64,000 nt of DNA from Promineifilum sp. (lineage in GTDB: Bacteria > Chloroflexota > Anaerolineae > Promineifilales > Promineifilaceae), in assembly GCA_020634335.1 (NCBI GenBank), contig JACKBY010000006.1:124001-188000 (forward strand), written 5' to 3'. The notes under the pieces were generated by a model. That model was not told the DNA's origin, searched no databases, and saw only the letters and a list, made by a program, of their open reading frames with translations. Below are positions 8,104 through 16,802 of this stretch, piece after piece. The stretch's first letter is position 1. Each line of letters starts with the position of its first letter. The position numbers were made by a program, and so were the translations under genes.

Positions 8104-10019
8104 CAATCGGCCGGCATGAGGTGTTTACGGAAAAAGTCAGTGATTGCATTGTAACACGTCACGCGGTTTTCATACTTGAGAACATCGTGCCCCTCGTCGG
8201 GGAACATTAGATACTCCACCTTTTTACCCTGGGCTTGAAGGTGTTCCACGACGTCACGCGATTCCCGTTCAACCACGCGCGGGTCGTTGTTGCCCTGAAT
8301 GACGAGCATGGGGCATTTGATATTGTCGATATAATGGCGAGGCGAACGTTCAATGAGGAAATCCCTATCCTTCTCCGGGTCGCCCACAGCGATGGCAAAG
8401 TAAGGCTTCCATGTTTCCGGCAATCGATCGATGAAAGTCAGCAGGTCATAGGGGCCAAACATATCGACGGCCGCCGACCACAAGTCCGGGTGGCGCGTCG
8501 CCAACGTCAAAGTCATGTAGCCGCCATAAGACCGGCCCGTCACGCCGGCGCGGGACGCATCTACGCGCGGATCGTCGGCCAATCGCTTCATCGCGTGAAC
8601 GTGATCGAGCCGATCTTGCCCGCCCCAATCCCGATCCACCTGCTTCATATAGCTGAGTCCGTAGCCTGAACTTCCTCGCACGTTAGGCACGAACACGGCG
8701 AAACCGCTCATCGTCAGGTACTGGATAAGAGGCATGGAGAACCAGGCGAAGTCCGGTCGCTCCTGGCTCTGGGGACCGCCATGGACGTAGTAAACCAGCG
8801 GGCGCGGCCCGTCATAGCTCAACTTCGGAGACGGCAGATATAGCCTGGCCGAGATGCGCAAGCCGTCGTGGGATAGGAAGGAAGCATCTTCGCCGGAGGA
8901 AAGCCAATCGTCCGATATTGCCAAGACGCGCTCCTGAGTGTGGCGGCAAACTTCGCTCCGATCTTCTCCCTCGACGGTATAAATTTGGGTCGGGGAGACG
9001 GCCGTGGAAAACGTCAACACGTGACGGCCGCTCGTTTCATCGTAGTAAGAACTGTCGAGGACGCCGCCAACCAGCGGCGGGCGGCCACAAATGACCCACT
9101 CCAGACGCATGGTCAGTGCGTCTTCGTCAAACGCACCCTCATATTCCCATGAAACACCGTCGATATTGTAATAAACGGCGTAACGGTCGCCATGAAGATG
9201 CTCAAGATTCTCCATCTCACCGCTGCCGGTATGAACAATACCGCTTACCTCAACTCTGGCGACCGTCTCCGGCCCGTCGAGAGCGAGATAACCCAAGCCA
9301 TATGTATCCTCGAAAAGACTGGTCAGGAACAACAGGCCGCGTTCGGAGGGCGAGAAGTTGGCCGCGCCGAAGCTCGTCAACGGCACGTCCTCACCCGGTT
9401 CGCGCTCTGCCAGCGGGCGACCATATAGCAGCCGCGCCGCCCCGGTCTGCTCCTCCCACAGATACAGAACGTGATCGCCCGGCGTGTAACCTTCGATAAT
9501 AGGGACCCGACGATGATCGGCGCTGGAGCCGGATGCCGCGCCGCCAAATGTGCTGCGAAAAAGCTCGGTCAGCTCACCGGTCTCCAGGTTAGCGCGAAAG
9601 GTCACGTTAACCGGTTCACTACGCGATTCGGCGAAAAAGTACGCCATGTTGCGGTCAACGTCATAGTGGGCTAACTGGCAGCGATATGGGGTCAGGGCAT
9701 CACCGAATACCAACTCGGGGTAACCCCCTTCCAGAGGCACAAACATCGGCTGATAGTTCTCATTGCCGTTATCATCCAGCATCAAAAGGATCTTCCCCAA
9801 TTGAGGATACACCTGGTAGAGCCGGCTCACATGATGCGGGTTTTGCAAAGCCAAATGGGGTGGCAACAACGGCTCCGGCACGCTGCCACCATAATTCATG
9901 GCGTACAGGCTCAGCCGGCCGCTGAGATTACTGACGAAAAAAATCCGGTCGCCCACCAACTGTACAGCCTGGAAGACGCGAGCCGACAACAGGGACTCGA
10001 TGCGAGGTTTAATTTTCAT
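8103..10019 (-). CDS. S9 family (prolyl oligopeptidase-like) serine peptidase
   Basis: A 638-residue protein with an N-terminal beta-propeller-like region and a C-terminal alpha/beta-hydrolase. The nucleophile is in GRSYGGYMT (GxSxGG), the acid in IQGNNDPRV and the histidine in FPDEGHDVL, giving a complete Ser-Asp-His triad. YYVHGGPQSQERPDFAWF forms the oxyanion region typical of acylaminoacyl-peptidase/DPP-like enzymes. No signal peptide is visible, so it is probably cytoplasmic and trims short peptides. It sits 10 bp after acs and is coupled to HMG-CoA lyase by a 1-bp overlap, making a three-gene operon. Its peptide specificity cannot be inferred. Confidence 0.9.
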   Translation of the reverse strand: MKIKPRIESLLSARVFQAVQLVGDRIFFVSNLSGRLSLYAMNYGGSVPEPLLPPHLALQNPHHVSRLYQVYPQLGKILLMLDDNGNENYQPMFVPLEGGYPELVFGDALTPYRCQLAHYDVDRNMAYFFAESRSEPVNVTFRANLETGELTELFRSTFGGAASGSSADHRRVPIIEGYTPGDHVLYLWEEQTGAARLLYGRPLAEREPGEDVPLTSFGAANFSPSERGLLFLTSLFEDTYGLGYLALDGPETVARVEVSGIVHTGSGEMENLEHLHGDRYAVYYNIDGVSWEYEGAFDEDALTMRLEWVICGRPPLVGGVLDSSYYDETSGRHVLTFSTAVSPTQIYTVEGEDRSEVCRHTQERVLAISDDWLSSGEDASFLSHDGLRISARLYLPSPKLSYDGPRPLVYYVHGGPQSQERPDFAWFSMPLIQYLTMSGFAVFVPNVRGSSGYGLSYMKQVDRDWGGQDRLDHVHAMKRLADDPRVDASRAGVTGRSYGGYMTLTLATRHPDLWSAAVDMFGPYDLLTFIDRLPETWKPYFAIAVGDPEKDRDFLIERSPRHYIDNIKCPMLVIQGNNDPRVVERESRDVVEHLQAQGKKVEYLMFPDEGHDVLKYENRVTCYNAITDFFRKHLMPAD

Positions 10020-10029
10020 ATCGTTTTTA

Positions 10030-11934
10030 CTATTTCTCCAGCGTTGAAGTGTCGCCTTCGTCCTGACCCAACGCGCGGGCCTTCAGCACCCGACGCATGA
10101 TTTTGCCGGAGCGCGTCTTCGGCAACGACTCGACGATCTCGACCGAAGCGGGCTTGGCAATCGGGCCCATCTCATGGCCTACGTGGTCGATCAGATCCCG
10201 CCTCAGCTTTTCTGATGGTTCGAAACCCTGACGCAGGATGCAGTAGGCCTGAATCACGTGACCGCGCAGCTGATCGGGCACGCCGATGACTGCCGCCTCG
10301 GCCACGGCCGGGTGACTAACCAGGGCACTTTCGATCTCGGCCGTTCCGAGCCGGTAGCCGGACACCTTGATCACGTCATCGATGCGGCCGATGATCCAGA
10401 TGTAGCCATCCTCATCTTTTCGCGCGCTGTCGCCGGGCAAATACCATCCCTGGTCTTCGAAGCGGCTCCAGTACTGCTGCACATAGCGGTCGGGATCGCC
10501 GAAGATCGTGCGCAACATGGCCGGCCACGCGGACTGTATGACTAGATACCCTTCTTCATTAGCGGCCACGGACTCACCGTCCTCGTTGACAACATCAACC
10601 TTGACCCCTGGGAAAGGCCTGGTTCCCGAACCGGGTTTGAGCGGCACGGTCGGAAGCGGCGTGATCATAAACATTCCCGTCTCCGTCTGCCACCATGTGT
10701 CCATAATTGGACAGCGTTCGTGGCCGATGACCCGATAATACCAACGCCAGGCTTCCGGATTGATCGGCTCGCCAACGGAACCCAGGATGCGCAGCGAGGA
10801 CAGGTCGTGTAAGTTCGGCCAGCTCTCGCCGAAGCGCATCAGGCCGCGAATGGCGGTCGGGGCCGTGTAAAGGATACTGATGCCGTATTTCTCGATCATC
10901 GACCACCAGCGGTCGGGATTGGGATAAGTCGGAGCGCCTTCGTACATAAAGCTGGTGATTCCCAGCACCAACGGCGCATAGACGATATAGCTATGCCCGG
11001 TGATCCAGCCCGGATCGGCCGCGCACCAGTAGATATCATGCGGTTTCAGATCGAATACCCACTTGAGGGTTGTGGCCGTGCCCACCATATAGCCGCCGTG
11101 GGTGTGGAGGATAGCCTTCGGCCGTCCCGTGGTGCCCGACGTATAGAGGATAAACAACGGATCTTCGGCATCCACGTGCTCGGTCGGCGTCTTGGGATCA
11201 GCGATGGGCAAGGCCATCAGATCATGATACCAATGATCGCGGTCGGGCTTCATTTCCACTGGCCGGTTAACCCGCTGTACTACTATGACGCTTTGTACCG
11301 GATTAGACTTTTCGAGGGCCTCGTTGACGATCTTCTTGAGTTCGACGACCTCGCCACGCAGCCAGGCTCCATCGCAAGTTACCAAAACCTTCGAGTTGCT
11401 GTCATTAATCCGATCATACAAGGCCTCAGTCGAGAACCCACCATAGACGACAGAGTGAATCGCGCCGATCTTGGCACAGGCCAACATCGCGATGACCAGC
11501 TCCGGGATGCGACCCATATAGATCGTCACGCGGTCACCGCGCTCCACGCCCTGAGAACTCAGGACGCCGGCAAATTTGGAAACTTCGTGGTGTAGTTGCT
11601 GGAAGGTGTAGGTTCTCGTATCACCCGGTTCGCCTTCGAAAATGAGCGCAGCCTTGTTGCGCACAGCCGTCCGTTGGTGGCGGTCCAGCGCGTTGTGAAC
11701 AATGTTGACCTTCGCGCCGTCATACCATTTGTAAAAAGGGGCGTTGCTGTCATCAAGAACCGTATTCCATGGCTTGTACCACTCAAAGTTCTCGGCCGCG
11801 ATCCGCCCCCAAAAGCCCGCCAGATTAGCTTCTGCATCAGCGTAAACCTTTTCGTAGTCTTGTATATGGGCATGGGCGACAATTTCGGGGGCTGGATAAT
11901 AAACCTCCCCGGTCATTTTTTTCTCGGCAGACAT
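10030..11934 (-). CDS. acs: Acetyl-CoA synthetase (AMP-forming)
   Basis: Activates acetate, or another short acid, to the acyl-CoA via an acyl-adenylate. The adenylate-forming motifs are present: A3 YTSGTTGRPKAILHTHGG, A5 WWQTETGM, A8 YRLGTAEIESALVSHPAVAE and A10 PKTRSGKIMRR with the catalytic, acetylation-prone lysine near the C-terminus. Its 634 residues fit full-length Acs. A GGAGG ribosome site lies 4 bases before the ATG. It heads an operon with the S9 peptidase and HMG-CoA lyase, consistent with handling acetate and acetyl-CoA from amino-acid breakdown. Propionate as substrate is possible. Confidence 0.94.
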   Translation of the reverse strand: MSAEKKMTGEVYYPAPEIVAHAHIQDYEKVYADAEANLAGFWGRIAAENFEWYKPWNTVLDDSNAPFYKWYDGAKVNIVHNALDRHQRTAVRNKAALIFEGEPGDTRTYTFQQLHHEVSKFAGVLSSQGVERGDRVTIYMGRIPELVIAMLACAKIGAIHSVVYGGFSTEALYDRINDSNSKVLVTCDGAWLRGEVVELKKIVNEALEKSNPVQSVIVVQRVNRPVEMKPDRDHWYHDLMALPIADPKTPTEHVDAEDPLFILYTSGTTGRPKAILHTHGGYMVGTATTLKWVFDLKPHDIYWCAADPGWITGHSYIVYAPLVLGITSFMYEGAPTYPNPDRWWSMIEKYGISILYTAPTAIRGLMRFGESWPNLHDLSSLRILGSVGEPINPEAWRWYYRVIGHERCPIMDTWWQTETGMFMITPLPTVPLKPGSGTRPFPGVKVDVVNEDGESVAANEEGYLVIQSAWPAMLRTIFGDPDRYVQQYWSRFEDQGWYLPGDSARKDEDGYIWIIGRIDDVIKVSGYRLGTAEIESALVSHPAVAEAAVIGVPDQLRGHVIQAYCILRQGFEPSEKLRRDLIDHVGHEMGPIAKPASVEIVESLPKTRSGKIMRRVLKARALGQDEGDTSTLEK

Positions 11935-11970
11935 GGTACCTCCGTTATTCGGTGGATGTTTAGGTAAATG

Positions 11971-12000
11971 TTAAGCGGCTCTTGGCTGAAATAGTATAAT
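11971..12000 (+). promoter_or_regulatory. Candidate sigma70-type promoter for the GH4 gene
   Basis: A consensus TATAAT at 11995-12000 is preceded, at 18 bp, by a weak TTAAGC at 11971-11976. This would put the transcription start about 30 bases before the GH4 start codon. The -35 match is poor, so the call rests mainly on the perfect -10 and its position. Confidence 0.35.
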
Positions 12001-12036
12001 AGCCCCTATCAGTTTCGTAAAATTAGAAGTGTGCGC

Positions 12037-13437
12037 ATGTTTAAACATAAAATCATTATCATCGGCGCGGGGAGTGCGAGCTTTGGGCCAACCACCTTGG
12101 CGACCATCATACGCAGCGCCGACCTGCACGGCAGCGAATTGATTCTGGTCGATCTTGATCAAAACGCGGCCGACAATGCCGCCATCGTCGCCCAGCGCAT
12201 GAACGATGCCTGGCAGGCCGGCATGACCATCTCGGCCACCACGGAGCGACGGCAGGCGCTGCCCAGCGCCACCCACGTCGTCGTCTCGATCGAAGTGGCT
12301 CCTCGCGAAGAGTTGTGGCGGCTCGATTGGGAGATTCCCCTGCGCTACGGGTTGCGCCAACCCTACGCCGAAAACGGCGGCCCCGGCGGCCTCATGCACA
12401 CCTGTCGCCAGGTTCCCGCACATCTGGCCATAGCTAAAGACATGGAGGCCCTTTGCCCCGACGCCTGGATGATCCTGTTTAGCAACCCGCTCCCGCGCCT
12501 TTGCCGCGCTATCTCGAAATATAGCGCAATCAAGGTGGTCGGAAAGTGCCATCAGATCAACGTCGGCTACGCACTGGTCGCCGCTCTACTCCGCCGCGAA
12601 TATCACATCGATGTACCTGAAAACGTCGTTCTCCATTCCAACCCCGACAATTTCCCAACTGTCTATGCTTTATCCCGGGCAGGGCGCGAGCATTTCGAGA
12701 TCACCTCTGCCGGACTCAATCACTTCATCTGGTTACACGACATCCGCGATAGGGGAACCGGCCAGGATCTGTACCCGCTCCTGCGCCGGGCCATTGACGA
12801 TGCGCCGCCGACGCTGGAACCTCTGGCTCTTGATCTGTTCCGCATTTTCGGCCGCCTGCCCATCAGCGGAGATACTCATCTGTCGGAATATTTGCCCTGG
12901 CTTCATGATCCCGTGGCCGGCCCTTGGGATACCTATCGCTTGCCCCTATACGACTGGAGCGGCAACGAGGGCGTGCGCGAGGCGCTTCGCACGATCATGG
13001 CCTTGATGGCGGGCGGTGATATGCCGGTCGATGGGATGCGTGAGGCCGATAGCGAAGGAGCGGCCGAGTTGATTACGGCCCTGGGCAGCGGCAAAAGATA
13101 CGTCGATGAGACAGTCAACGTACCCAATCGTGGCGCGATCCCCGGTTTGCCGCATGAAACGATTGTCGAGCTGCCGGCCGTCGTCGGCCCATTCGGGATT
13201 CGGCCGGTGCAACTGGAACCAATGCCTGCGCCCATCGTCGAGCTTTGGCGGCGCGAGGCGGCACTGGTGGAACTGGTTGTGGACGCGGCCGTACTGGGTG
13301 ACAAGACACTGGCCCTTCAGGCATTATTGCTCGACCCGATGATCAATGACATCGCCGCCGCTCGAGCCATGCTGGACGACTACCTGGCTACGTTCGCCCC
13401 GTATCTGCCGCAATTCGGGCTGGAGCCGGAAGCCTGA
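12037..13437 (+). CDS. Family 4 glycoside hydrolase (NAD-dependent)
   Basis: GH4 enzymes cleave alpha- or beta-glycosides by an oxidation-elimination mechanism using NAD and a divalent metal. The N-terminal Rossmann fold reads IIIIGAGSASFGP and ends the first strand pair with LILVDLD. GKCHQINVGY holds the Cys and His that bind metal, and SAGLNHFIWLHDI matches the conserved G-x-N-H-x-x-W segment. The protein has about 466 residues, normal for the family. The ATG at 12037 has a weak AGAAG 7 bases upstream; a GTG at 12031 is in frame. It may be an alpha-glucosidase or alpha-galacturonidase-like enzyme. It stands alone and converges on a zinc-ribbon gene 14 bp away. Confidence 0.88.
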   Translation: MFKHKIIIIGAGSASFGPTTLATIIRSADLHGSELILVDLDQNAADNAAIVAQRMNDAWQAGMTISATTERRQALPSATHVVVSIEVAPREELWRLDWEIPLRYGLRQPYAENGGPGGLMHTCRQVPAHLAIAKDMEALCPDAWMILFSNPLPRLCRAISKYSAIKVVGKCHQINVGYALVAALLRREYHIDVPENVVLHSNPDNFPTVYALSRAGREHFEITSAGLNHFIWLHDIRDRGTGQDLYPLLRRAIDDAPPTLEPLALDLFRIFGRLPISGDTHLSEYLPWLHDPVAGPWDTYRLPLYDWSGNEGVREALRTIMALMAGGDMPVDGMREADSEGAAELITALGSGKRYVDETVNVPNRGAIPGLPHETIVELPAVVGPFGIRPVQLEPMPAPIVELWRREAALVELVVDAAVLGDKTLALQALLLDPMINDIAAARAMLDDYLATFAPYLPQFGLEPEA

Positions 13438-13451
13438 GCAGGCCCGAAATC

Positions 13452-14003
13452 TCATCCTTCAATTGCAAAGCCTTCGCCTGCAGGGCCAACGCCGACTTCA
13501 TTCGCAGAGTCAGTCACCATCATACTGCCAGGCTCGTCAAGCGCCACGGCCGCCTCGTCAGGTTTCTCAATCTCAAAGAGGTAGCCACAATAGGGACAAA
13601 TGTCCCAATGAAGCTCTAATGGCGAATTACAAACCGGACAAGGCTGGCGCAAATGCGTATGACAGGTAGGGCACAGAAACCAGTTGGTCTGCGTCGGCCG
13701 GGCACACGTCGGGCAGACGGGACGTTCTTCGATCTGCTGCAACAACGCCTCCTGCTCCAAAGCCCGATCGTAGGCGGCGTTCAGCGTCTCGCGCGGACGC
13801 AGCAGCAAATAGATAGCCAGACCGACGACCGGCAACAGAGCCACCAGCACGACGGTAAGAAAAGCTATCCACCCGGAGCGGGAGCGCACCCGAATGTCAC
13901 GATAGGCCCACACGACGACAGCCAGCCAAAAGGCCAGGAGAAGGCCGCCGGCGATGACGACGATAAGGGTCAAGTAGGCCTGCAAAGAATCCAGGATAAC
14001 CAT
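13452..14003 (-). CDS. Membrane protein with double zinc ribbon
   Basis: A 183-residue protein of unknown function. The first half has two hydrophobic segments (about residues 10-32 and 45-67) separated by a basic loop, resembling the PLDc_N-type membrane hairpin, which would anchor it with its C-terminus in the cytoplasm. The second half holds four CxxC knuckles in order (CPTC, CPTC, CPVC, CPYC), forming two zinc ribbons, then an acidic tail. AGGTGAG lies 5 bases before the ATG. Such proteins are often annotated as zinc-ribbon domain-containing, and no enzymatic residues are visible. It lies downstream of the rpsU terminator, so it is transcribed separately or by readthrough. Confidence 0.75.
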   Translation of the reverse strand: MVILDSLQAYLTLIVVIAGGLLLAFWLAVVVWAYRDIRVRSRSGWIAFLTVVLVALLPVVGLAIYLLLRPRETLNAAYDRALEQEALLQQIEERPVCPTCARPTQTNWFLCPTCHTHLRQPCPVCNSPLELHWDICPYCGYLFEIEKPDEAAVALDEPGSMMVTDSANEVGVGPAGEGFAIEG

Positions 14004-14037
14004 AATGACTCACCTGCGCCGTATAGTAGCACAAGGC

Positions 14038-14067
14038 AAAAAAAAAGCCCCCGAGTAGCGTCGGGGG
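14038..14067 (-). terminator. Intrinsic terminator of rpsU
   Basis: On the minus strand a 7-bp perfect stem (CCCCCGA / TCGGGGG, loop CGCTAC) at 14048-14067 is followed by nine T residues at 14038-14046. It lies 32 bp past the rpsU stop. This is the clearest Rho-independent terminator in the window. Confidence 0.9.
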
Positions 14068-14098
14068 TTATGACTATAAAAGGGGGATTGATCTGAGG

Positions 14099-14311
14099 TC
14101 AGACACCTTGCTGCAGATCTTTCTGGGTCTTGCGCGTGCGTCGGGCCGCCTTCTTCTTGGCGATACGGTTCAATTCGCTCTTCGACACGAACCAGCGCTT
14201 GCGACGCACATCGGTCAGCAATCGGCTCTTGATCACCTCGCGGCTGAAACGACGGAGCAATTGCTCCTGCGATTCATCAGATCGTAACGTTACCTTAGGC
14301 AGAGTATTCAC
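14099..14311 (-). CDS. rpsU: 30S ribosomal protein S21
   Basis: Small basic protein of the 30S subunit that aids initiation at Shine-Dalgarno sites. The core LPKVTLRSDESQEQLLRRF followed by VRRKRWFVSKSELNR and a lysine-rich tail is diagnostic. The start is unusual. In the usual family layout the protein begins MP-(V/K), which here corresponds to a CTG at 14302. Directly before that CTG is AAGGGGGTGA, matching the anti-Shine-Dalgarno at 9 of 10 bases with a 5-base gap. The coordinates given use the conventional GTG at 14311, but that codon lies inside the ribosome site and has no site of its own. The promoter at 14344-14372 starts the RNA near 14337, excluding starts further upstream. Confidence 0.93.
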   Translation of the reverse strand: MNTLPKVTLRSDESQEQLLRRFSREVIKSRLLTDVRRKRWFVSKSELNRIAKKKAARRTRKTQKDLQQGV

Positions 14312-14343
14312 CCCCTTGTTGTTGAAATTTTGACATCTCCTCA

Positions 14344-14372
14344 ATTTTATCACAGGCTAAGCCCTGAGGCAA
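14344..14372 (-). promoter_or_regulatory. Promoter of rpsU
   Basis: On the minus strand TTGCCT (14372-14367) and TAAAAT (14349-14344) are separated by 17 bp. The predicted start is near 14337, giving a short leader that contains the strong ribosome site but none of the longer in-frame start codons. Confidence 0.5.
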
Positions 14373-14400
14373 AGCCGATTTTGATCCACATGACCCGACG

Positions 14401-14428
14401 TTGTTAGCAAGCAAGCAATGGTTATAAT
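14401..14428 (+). promoter_or_regulatory. Promoter of the mini membrane peptide / M14 peptidase unit
   Basis: TTGTTA (14401-14406) and a perfect TATAAT (14423-14428) are 16 bp apart. Transcription would start about 14435, roughly 40 bases before the 30-codon reading frame at 14477. It diverges from the rpsU promoter. Confidence 0.5.
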
Positions 14429-14476
14429 CCTTCAGGGATAATCCCAGTTTATTCAAATGCTATGGAGATATAGACG

Positions 14477-14569
14477 ATGGATCCGGTAGGAATTGTAATT
14501 TTTATTCTCTTCTTCCTGTTGCTTCTAGCGGCGATCGTGCTGCCCCGATTGACTAGAAACCGCAACTAG
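14477..14569 (+). CDS. 30-residue single-span membrane peptide
   Basis: An ATG with GGAGA about 8 bases upstream opens a 30-codon frame encoding MDPVGIVIFILFF through a Leu/Ala/Ile-rich stretch to a basic tail, PRLTRNRN. It has one predicted transmembrane helix (about residues 4-23) with a positive C-terminus. A good promoter precedes it and the secreted M14 peptidase begins 13 bp after its stop, so the two are likely co-transcribed. No family is recognised. It could be a small membrane-stress or transporter-accessory peptide, or a leader controlling the peptidase. Confidence 0.55.
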   Translation: MDPVGIVIFILFFLLLLAAIVLPRLTRNRN

Positions 14570-14582
14570 GACACCCAGCCTC

Positions 14583-16784
14583 GTGCGCCGCCCCCGTCAA
14601 ACAGTCAGCCTCATCACGCTGCTTGTCCTATTCTCGATGATGCCGATTGGGGGAGCACAGTGGAGTCGCCTGGCCGCGCACCAGGACGGCCTGGCTGGCA
14701 ATTCAGCTCCATCCAGCGCCCCTTTCGTCGTTCGCATCTACTACGACGATATCGCCGACCTGACCCGCTTAGAGAGTGTTGATCTCTGGGAATACAACAA
14801 TCTTGACGAGCGCTACGTGCTGGGTGTGACAGAATATCGCGGCTACGCGAAGTTGCAAGAGCAAGGATGGAACGTCGTTATTGATTCAGAGGCGACAGAT
14901 CAATTTTTTGCTCGTGGCCTTCCGGAGAGCGAGCGTACATTCTACGGCGGCTATCGAACCGTTTCTGAACTGTATGCCGGACTGGAAGCCCTGGCATCCG
15001 AAAACTTGCACCTTTCAGCGCTCGTGCCCTATGGTGAAAGCCATTGCCTTACCCGCGACGGCTGCACAACTCCGGGCGGCGATCAGCTATCCGGGTTTCC
15101 TCTGCTGGCTTTGCGCATCACCAACGAAGATATCCCCGGCAGTTCAGTGATAAACGGCGCTGCGGTGATGCGCGGAACCAAGCCGATTTTCTTCCTCATG
15201 GCCGGCACGCATTCGCGAGAGATCACGACGCCGGAGATCGCCATGCGCCTGATAGAGGAATTGTTGTCCGGGTACGGCAAGGATGCCAACACAACATGGC
15301 TTGTCGATTATAACGAAATATGGGTGGTGCCGGCAGCCAATCCCGACGGGCACCGCCTGGTCGAGCTGGGAATGAGCCCCCCGTATAGTGGGTTGCCATT
15401 CTATCAACGCAAGAACGCCAATAACGATGACAATCGCGACGGGCAACCAGATTGCCTGGTGTGGCCGCCGACCAGTTATGAGCAGTATGGTATCGACTTG
15501 AATCGTAATCACAGCTTCGGCTGGGGGCCACCAGGATCAAGCGCGGATCCGTGCGACATGACCTATAGAGGAGCGTCGGCCGCTTCCGAGCCGGAGACGG
15601 CCGCGCTGGAGACGTTGCTGCAAGGCTTATTCGCCGATCAGCGCGGCCCCGAACTCGACGACCCGGCACCCGAAAATACGTCGGGCATCCTGATCACTCT
15701 GCACAGCTTCAGCAATCTTGTCCTGTGGCCGTGGGGCAACAGCACGGCCCCCGCCCCCAACAAAGCAGACCTGAAGGCCATTGGCGACAAATTCGCATCT
15801 TATAACAACTATCTGTCTTGCCAACCGACCTTTTGTCTCTATCTGACAACCGGAGCGGTCGATGACTGGGCCTATGGCGAATTGGGCATCCCCGCCTACA
15901 CGTTCGAAATTGGCGATCAATTCATGCCGCCCTACTCCGAGATAGACAGCCGCCAATGGCCGGATAATCGCCCGGCATTGATCTATGCCGCCAAAATCGC
16001 GCGAAGTCCCTACCTGTCAGTCCGTGGGCCTGATGTGGCCGACGTGGTTGTTTCCGGAGAATCGGCACAGCAAATCATTAGCGCCACAATTGACGATAGC
16101 CACAACGGCGATAACGCCGTCGTCGCAGCCGCCTACAGCATCGATGTGCCTGTCTGGGAAGAAGGTGCGATCATGATTCCACTACAGCCACTCGATGGAG
16201 CTTTCGATTCGGCCGTCGAGGTGGTTACCGGAACTATTGACCTGTCAAACCTGGCCCCGGGGAAGCACACTTTGTTTTTGCACGGGCAAAACGCGAGCGA
16301 TCAGTGGGGGCCGATGAGCGCCGCGTTCTTTGTAGTTGATGGAACGTGGTCATTTGAGAAAGTAGCTCTAAAAAGCTACGGAACCCCTGGGGATATGATC
16401 CCTTACACGATCAACCTGAAAGTAAACCGTCCCGGCAACAGTAATGACTACGTTGTCACTATCACCGATACGCTGCCTTCGGAATTAGCGGCCGCTCCTG
16501 AGTCGATCATGGTCAATGGGATCGCCCGGCCAGAGCTCTACGATCCGGGAAATCGAACCATCGCCGTGGAAGCAACAGGCACGTTTGATGACAGTTGGAA
16601 TTTATCGCTCACCTATCTGGCCCAGGTCAATCAAGCAACCCCGGCCGGTTCTATTATTGTGAACGAGGCATTTGCGCAAGGCACAATCAACGGCGACCCC
16701 GTTGCTGTCACCTCCGCAACGGCCGCCGTCCCCATCATCCAGTTGATCGCTGCTCAATACCTGCCTGTCGCCATCACGCCATAG
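14583..16784 (+). CDS. Secreted M14 zinc carboxypeptidase with DUF11-like C-terminal domain
   Basis: Predicted extracellular metallocarboxypeptidase of 733 residues. A GTG start gives a signal peptide (TVSLITLLVLFSMMPIGGAQ). The M14 zinc site is GTHSREITTPE (His and Glu of HxxE) plus the His of LITLHSFSN. LNRN matches the Asn-Arg pair that binds the substrate carboxylate, and YTFEIGD holds the catalytic Glu. The catalytic domain ends near residue 480. Beyond it are a beta-rich linker and a DUF11-like domain (VVTITDTLPSELAAAPES), as in large surface proteins. No LPxTG or membrane anchor is visible at the C-terminus. Substrate preference is unknown. Confidence 0.88.
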   Translation: MRRPRQTVSLITLLVLFSMMPIGGAQWSRLAAHQDGLAGNSAPSSAPFVVRIYYDDIADLTRLESVDLWEYNNLDERYVLGVTEYRGYAKLQEQGWNVVIDSEATDQFFARGLPESERTFYGGYRTVSELYAGLEALASENLHLSALVPYGESHCLTRDGCTTPGGDQLSGFPLLALRITNEDIPGSSVINGAAVMRGTKPIFFLMAGTHSREITTPEIAMRLIEELLSGYGKDANTTWLVDYNEIWVVPAANPDGHRLVELGMSPPYSGLPFYQRKNANNDDNRDGQPDCLVWPPTSYEQYGIDLNRNHSFGWGPPGSSADPCDMTYRGASAASEPETAALETLLQGLFADQRGPELDDPAPENTSGILITLHSFSNLVLWPWGNSTAPAPNKADLKAIGDKFASYNNYLSCQPTFCLYLTTGAVDDWAYGELGIPAYTFEIGDQFMPPYSEIDSRQWPDNRPALIYAAKIARSPYLSVRGPDVADVVVSGESAQQIISATIDDSHNGDNAVVAAAYSIDVPVWEEGAIMIPLQPLDGAFDSAVEVVTGTIDLSNLAPGKHTLFLHGQNASDQWGPMSAAFFVVDGTWSFEKVALKSYGTPGDMIPYTINLKVNRPGNSNDYVVTITDTLPSELAAAPESIMVNGIARPELYDPGNRTIAVEATGTFDDSWNLSLTYLAQVNQATPAGSIIVNEAFAQGTINGDPVAVTSATAAVPIIQLIAAQYLPVAITP

Positions 16785-16802
16785 CCCGCCGACGGTGCGT
16801 CA

